Source: Cyanobacteriota bacterium SRBZ.bins.94.201705
GTDB lineage: Bacteria > Cyanobacteriota > Cyanobacteriia > Cyanobacteriales > Cyanobacteriaceae
Direction: 5' to 3'
Assembly (NCBI GenBank): GCA_030549855.1
Contig: JAUQQP010000039.1
Span: forward strand, 40,866-104,865
Length of the DNA: 64,000 nt
Shown: piece by piece, positions 60,801 to 64,000 of the stretch
Layout of the letters: each line of letters starts with the position of its first letter
Numbering within the stretch: the first letter of the stretch is position 1
Notes under the pieces: generated by a model
The model's database searches: none
Seen by the model: the letters and a program-made list of their open reading frames with translations, nothing else
What the model was told of the DNA's origin: nothing
Program-made: the position numbers and the translations under genes

Positions 60801-63053
60801 CTAATTGCTACACTGTAATCCCTCTGTTTCCCGGAGACGACGGGTGGCAGCTACCATGTTTTTGAGGGAGGGGATTACCTCTTCCCATCTTCTGGTTTTT
60901 AAACCACAGTCGGGATTAACCCAAATCTGCTGTGGCGGCAAATGGGCTATCCCCTCTTGTAATTGATGGAATATCTGGTCTACACTGGGAATAGCTGGAC
61001 TGTGAACGTCATAAACCCCATTACCCACCTGTTTTTTGTAGCCAGCCTTAGCAATCTGTAAGAGGGTTTCGTTGTTGCTACGACTGTTTTCAATGGAAAG
61101 GACGTCGGCATCGAGACGTTCAATATGCTCGATAATATCCCCAAATTGAGAATAGCACATGTGGGTATGAATTTGGGTTTCGGGACGGGCACCGGCGGAG
61201 GCTAAACGGAAGGCATCTACCGCCCAACGGAGATACTCCTCCCAACGACTCTTCTTCAAGGGTAAGCCTTCCCGTAAAGCTGGTTCGTCTATTTGAATCA
61301 TACAGGCACCAGCCGCCTCTAAATCAGCCACCTCATCCCTCAAGGCTAGGGCAATCTGCATGGCTTGTTGGGCGCGGGGGATGTCGATTCGGGGGAATGA
61401 CCAGTTGACCATGGTTACTGGCCCTGTTAACATACCCTTTACTGGTTTTTTGGTGAGGGATTGGGCTAGTTTAAATTCTCGTATTGTCATGGGTTCCAAT
61501 CGGACTACATCCCCATAAATAATGGGAGGACGTACGCAACGACTGCCATAGCTTTGTACCCAACCATATTCAGTAAAGGCGAAACCGGCCAGCTTTTGGG
61601 CAAAGAATTCTACCATGTCTGTGCGTTCAAATTCCCCATGCACCAAAACGTCTAGCCCAATCTCCTCCTGAAGGCGAATACATTTGGCAATTTCCTCATG
61701 GATGGCTTGTTGGTATTCCTCCTCACTGATTTGTCCCCGTTTTAATTTTAGCCTCAGTTGCCTAATTTCAGGGGTTTGAGGGAATGAGCCAATAGTGGTG
61801 GTAGGGAAAGGTGGTAATTGGGGTTGTAACTCTTTGCGTTTCTCATAGGGCAGTTGACGCTCCAATTGTTCAGGGGTAAGGCTTTCCAGTCGTTTTTGCA
61901 CCTGTTCATTGACAGGGCTAAAGGCATAGAAAGCTTGCCACTTATCCTCTTTAGCCTTCAACAACTCTTCCAGATTCCCCTCTTTCAACCCTCTTGCTAT
62001 TAGCACTACCTCTGCTAACTTCTGTACTGCAAAACTTAATACCTGTCGCAGGGGCTCTGGGAGTTGTTTTTCTCTTGTCACATCATAGGGCACAAACTGC
62101 AAGGAGGCAGAGGGATGTATACACAGGTTGGAGGTAACCTGTTGAATACGGTTTAGGGTAGCCAGTAGCGGTTGAGGTTGAACAGTCCAAACGTTACGGG
62201 CATCTACTATTCCCACTCCCAATTGCTTATCTTTTGGGAATCCATACCTACACAACAAATCCAGATTGTTACCCCTGGTGAAATCCAGACTTATGGCTGC
62301 CACTGGCAACTGTACCACCCAGGGATAGGCATCCCCCAAATCGTCAAAGTAGGTTACTAGGTGTACAGGGATACCCACCGTCGCCAGACTGTCATACAAC
62401 CTCTCATAATACTGCCGCCACTGGTTGGCCTCCTCTAACACCAAAGCTGGCTCATGTATTTGTACCTCAGAGACACCCAAGTCCTTCAGCTGTCTTAACA
62501 AATCTACATATCTAGCCGCCAGTTCGTCAAATATCTTATCTTGTCCCACCTCCACACGACTCAAACGGAGGAAAGTCAAAAGCCCCAATAAAATGGGGAC
62601 TGCCTTTTGCCCCAGCTTTTCTTTGGCTGAGGCTATTTTGGCCAAAAAATCACTAAAATCTGGCGGCAGTAGGGGATAATCGCTGATTTCCGGCACCAGG
62701 TAGTGATAATTGCTATCAAACCACTTAGTCATTTCTAGGGCCGGGATTCCCTCTTGTCCCCTAGCCATGGTAAAATAACGTTCCAACCCGGTTAAGGAGC
62801 GGAAACGAGAGGGTACAATCCCCAGTCTGACACTCCAATCCAAAACAGGATCATACAGACTGCTATCCCCTACGCCGATTTTCTCAATTCCAGCATCCTG
62901 TTGCTGTTGCCAGTTGTACTGTTCAATCTGTTTTTCAGCCTGCAGCAACTCCTCTGTGCTAATTTTACCGGACCAGTAGGCTTCCAGTGCCTTTTTCAAT
63001 TCCCTATTAGCCCCTATACGAGGATAACCCAAAGTCGCCGTCACTATACTCAT
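60801..63053 (-). CDS. metE: Cobalamin-independent methionine synthase
   Basis: A 750-aa 5-methyltetrahydropteroyltriglutamate-homocysteine methyltransferase, the last step of methionine synthesis. The N-terminus ATLGYPRIGANRELKKALE is the MetE hallmark. The catalytic zinc ligands lie in the second domain: HTHMCYSQFGDI (His, Cys) and NPDCGLKTR (Cys). It needs no vitamin B12, so the cobalamin riboswitch upstream should turn it off when B12 is available for MetH. Complete. Confidence 0.96.
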   Translation of the reverse strand: MSIVTATLGYPRIGANRELKKALEAYWSGKISTEELLQAEKQIEQYNWQQQQDAGIEKIGVGDSSLYDPVLDWSVRLGIVPSRFRSLTGLERYFTMARGQEGIPALEMTKWFDSNYHYLVPEISDYPLLPPDFSDFLAKIASAKEKLGQKAVPILLGLLTFLRLSRVEVGQDKIFDELAARYVDLLRQLKDLGVSEVQIHEPALVLEEANQWRQYYERLYDSLATVGIPVHLVTYFDDLGDAYPWVVQLPVAAISLDFTRGNNLDLLCRYGFPKDKQLGVGIVDARNVWTVQPQPLLATLNRIQQVTSNLCIHPSASLQFVPYDVTREKQLPEPLRQVLSFAVQKLAEVVLIARGLKEGNLEELLKAKEDKWQAFYAFSPVNEQVQKRLESLTPEQLERQLPYEKRKELQPQLPPFPTTTIGSFPQTPEIRQLRLKLKRGQISEEEYQQAIHEEIAKCIRLQEEIGLDVLVHGEFERTDMVEFFAQKLAGFAFTEYGWVQSYGSRCVRPPIIYGDVVRLEPMTIREFKLAQSLTKKPVKGMLTGPVTMVNWSFPRIDIPRAQQAMQIALALRDEVADLEAAGACMIQIDEPALREGLPLKKSRWEEYLRWAVDAFRLASAGARPETQIHTHMCYSQFGDIIEHIERLDADVLSIENSRSNNETLLQIAKAGYKKQVGNGVYDVHSPAIPSVDQIFHQLQEGIAHLPPQQIWVNPDCGLKTRRWEEVIPSLKNMVAATRRLRETEGLQCSN

Positions 63054-63103
63054 AAAAACAGTCCTTTCCTCTTACTAGTAAATCGACCATTAGCAAATAC
63101 AAG

Positions 63104-63142
63104 ATACCCCCTGCGTCTCTATTTATTTCCTCCTGGGGGTAT
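63104..63142 (-). promoter_or_regulatory. Hairpin in the metE leader
   Basis: ATACCCCC (63104-63111) and GGGGGTAT (63135-63142) form a perfect 8-bp stem around a loop of 23 nt. It lies 51-89 nt before the metE start, between the riboswitch and the gene. It is not followed by a T-run, so a role in the expression platform is speculative. Confidence 0.4.
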
Positions 63143-63334
63143 ACTAATCCTGAAGCGGATGGTATCTCCTTTATGTCTTCACCACTATCAAGCCTTAGCC
63201 ACCATTTCTGGGAGGAGGGGAAGGCCACTTCCTTTACAGTGGGTGGATAGGGACAATATTGACAGTAGCGGCTTGCAGCTATTAGTAGTAAATCTTTGTT
63301 TCATCCGTACCTCGCAGATGAAATTTGATAGGGT

Positions 63335-63492
63335 TTACACCGTCGGCGGGCATCCTGACTGAGAAGGCTTGGCCTTCAATCCATGACTGAGAGGGCTTAG
63401 CCTTCATCACAGTTGCGGGACAGCGCCGGATTTTCACCGGACTTTCCCCCTTACGTCTGATGGCTGACCCCCATCAGAACCGACTTAGCCCA
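63335..63492 (-). promoter_or_regulatory. Cobalamin riboswitch controlling metE
   Basis: On the minus strand the core elements appear in order: GGGGGAAAGTCCGGTGAAAATCC-like opening (shown as AAGTCCGGTGAAAATCCGG), then GCTGTCCCGCAACTGT, then the B12 box CAGGATGCCCGCCGACGG near 63339-63356. It lies about 280 nt upstream of metE in the same orientation. Regulation of metE by B12 is a known arrangement. Between the core and the B12 box a 28-bp unit is duplicated (63356-63383 and 63384-63411). Confidence 0.92.
63356..63411 (-). repeat. 28-bp tandem duplication inside the riboswitch
   Basis: TGACTGAGAAGGCTTGGCC begins the first unit (63356) and TGACTGAGAGGGCTTAGCC the second (63384); they match at 23 of 28 positions. 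Each contains a GAAGGC/GCCTTC-type hairpin with a GGCTT core, like the dispersed repeat family. Confidence 0.85.
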
Positions 63493-63595
63493 TTATAGCA
63501 CAACTGTTACCAATTTGTTTTTTCTCTTACTTTTTTTGTCTCTTTCGCGGTAAAAAATTATATATTACTGCTAAGAGTTTCCCTATTTTTAACAC

Positions 63596-64000
63596 ATGTC
63601 TGTTCACCTTTCATCTCCTCCCATAAGCCTAATTTTGTTAGACGAGGACCCTATTTTTTCCTTGGGATTTAGAGAGGCATTAAAGACAGGGGGAGTTCAG
63701 GAAATTAATGTGGTTGCCACCGGCAAACTCCAGGATATTTTTCCTCTTCTGGAAAGTTACAAAGTAGATTTGTGGCTGGTGTCTCTAGATTTAGAAATCT
63801 ATCCCAAAAAAGTTAGAAACTTCATCTCTGATTTGCCCAAAATATCCAAACAGTACCCAGAAATTAATATCCTATTACTCACAAGGCCAGAAACCTTAGT
63901 CTACGATTTTAAGCTAAATCACATCCCCATTATCAAGGGTTATTGTTACAAATACATCCCCTTAGAAAAACTGGTTGAAGCGGTGCGCCTATGTGGAAGA
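63596..64000 (+). CDS. Receiver-like N-terminus of a larger protein, cut by the window end
   Basis: 135 codons are visible. A REC-like fold opens with SLILLDEDPIFSLGFREAL and continues with VDLWLVSLDLEIYP at the phospho-acceptor strand and YCYKYIPLEKLVEAVR at the end. The Asp acceptor environment is partly altered. The style matches the N-terminus of cyanobacterial Ycf55/DUF3685 proteins, but the rest lies outside the window, so this is an inference. Start is ATG 63596; the frame runs off the end. Confidence 0.6.
   Translation, partial: MSVHLSSPPISLILLDEDPIFSLGFREALKTGGVQEINVVATGKLQDIFPLLESYKVDLWLVSLDLEIYPKKVRNFISDLPKISKQYPEINILLLTRPETLVYDFKLNHIPIIKGYCYKYIPLEKLVEAVRLCGR

Overview
The window is chromosomal DNA of a cyanobacterium. 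Markers are Psb32, a PsbP-family lipoprotein, the ferredoxin:thioredoxin reductase variable chain, an apocarotenoid oxygenase close to the Synechocystis enzyme, acyl-ACP reductase, the SphR/SphS phosphate sensor, FutA and the photosystem II S4 protein. Many proteins resemble Synechocystis sp. PCC 6803 and the nadK-psbP-maf order is cyanobacterial, so a unicellular Chroococcales-type strain is likely; the species cannot be named from here. I noticed one HIP1 palindrome (GCGATCGC). Gene order is mosaic with short operons on both strands. I saw no rRNA, tRNA, CRISPR, transposase or prophage genes.

Layout. 0.2-2.6 kb (-): sugar transferase, GT4 glycosyltransferase and ssb. 2.7-4.0 kb (+): LAS-family peptidase and Uma2 nuclease. 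4.0-8.4 kb (-): psb32, rsgA, a TusA-like gene, dnaJ and a squalene/phytoene synthase relative. 9.4-16.5 kb (+): nadK, psbP-like, maf, two tandem proteins of unknown function (the second probably with a frameshifted membrane tail), speA and an M16 homologue lacking zinc ligands. 16.5-20.6 kb (+): a degenerate repeat array, then a glycosyltransferase/methyltransferase operon and a membrane protein. 20.5-27.9 kb: glcD (-), leuS and hisH (+), a small secreted Cys-repeat protein (+) and a Rieske-FAD fusion (-). 28-32 kb (-): larE and an RND pump. 32.5-36.7 kb: ftrV, sphR-sphS, a convergent creatininase and phoU. 37-44.8 kb: a thioredoxin-reductase-like protein lacking NADPH motifs, cofG, mntP, S4 protein, aar, a sugar-ABC permease, a STAS protein and apocarotenoid oxygenase. 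45.4-50.5 kb: Ser/Thr kinase, futA, a lipoprotein pair and a tandem Usp. 50.6-52.7 kb: a structured ncRNA candidate, bfd, two complementary bacterioferritin subunits and yjbQ. 53.3-54.9 kb: 67-bp tandem repeats, a solute-binding protein and a DUF4330 protein. 55.0-59.4 kb: ispF, the ctaCDE oxidase operon and a peroxiredoxin. 59.4-64 kb: a frameshifted small gene, a repeat-rich protein, metE under a cobalamin riboswitch, and the start of a receiver-like gene cut by the window end.

Themes: iron handling (FutA with a possible Fur site, Bfd, split bacterioferritins, Ftr), phosphate sensing, respiration, envelope glycosylation, and a rich intergenic repeat landscape. The most novel-looking items are a family of short hairpins with a shared GGCTTGTC-like core and variable complementary arms, a promoter-to-terminator ncRNA of about 210 nt closed by a long-range stem, and a cobalamin riboswitch whose peripheral arm is tandemly duplicated with the same GGCTT core. 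No defence or mobile system is evident.
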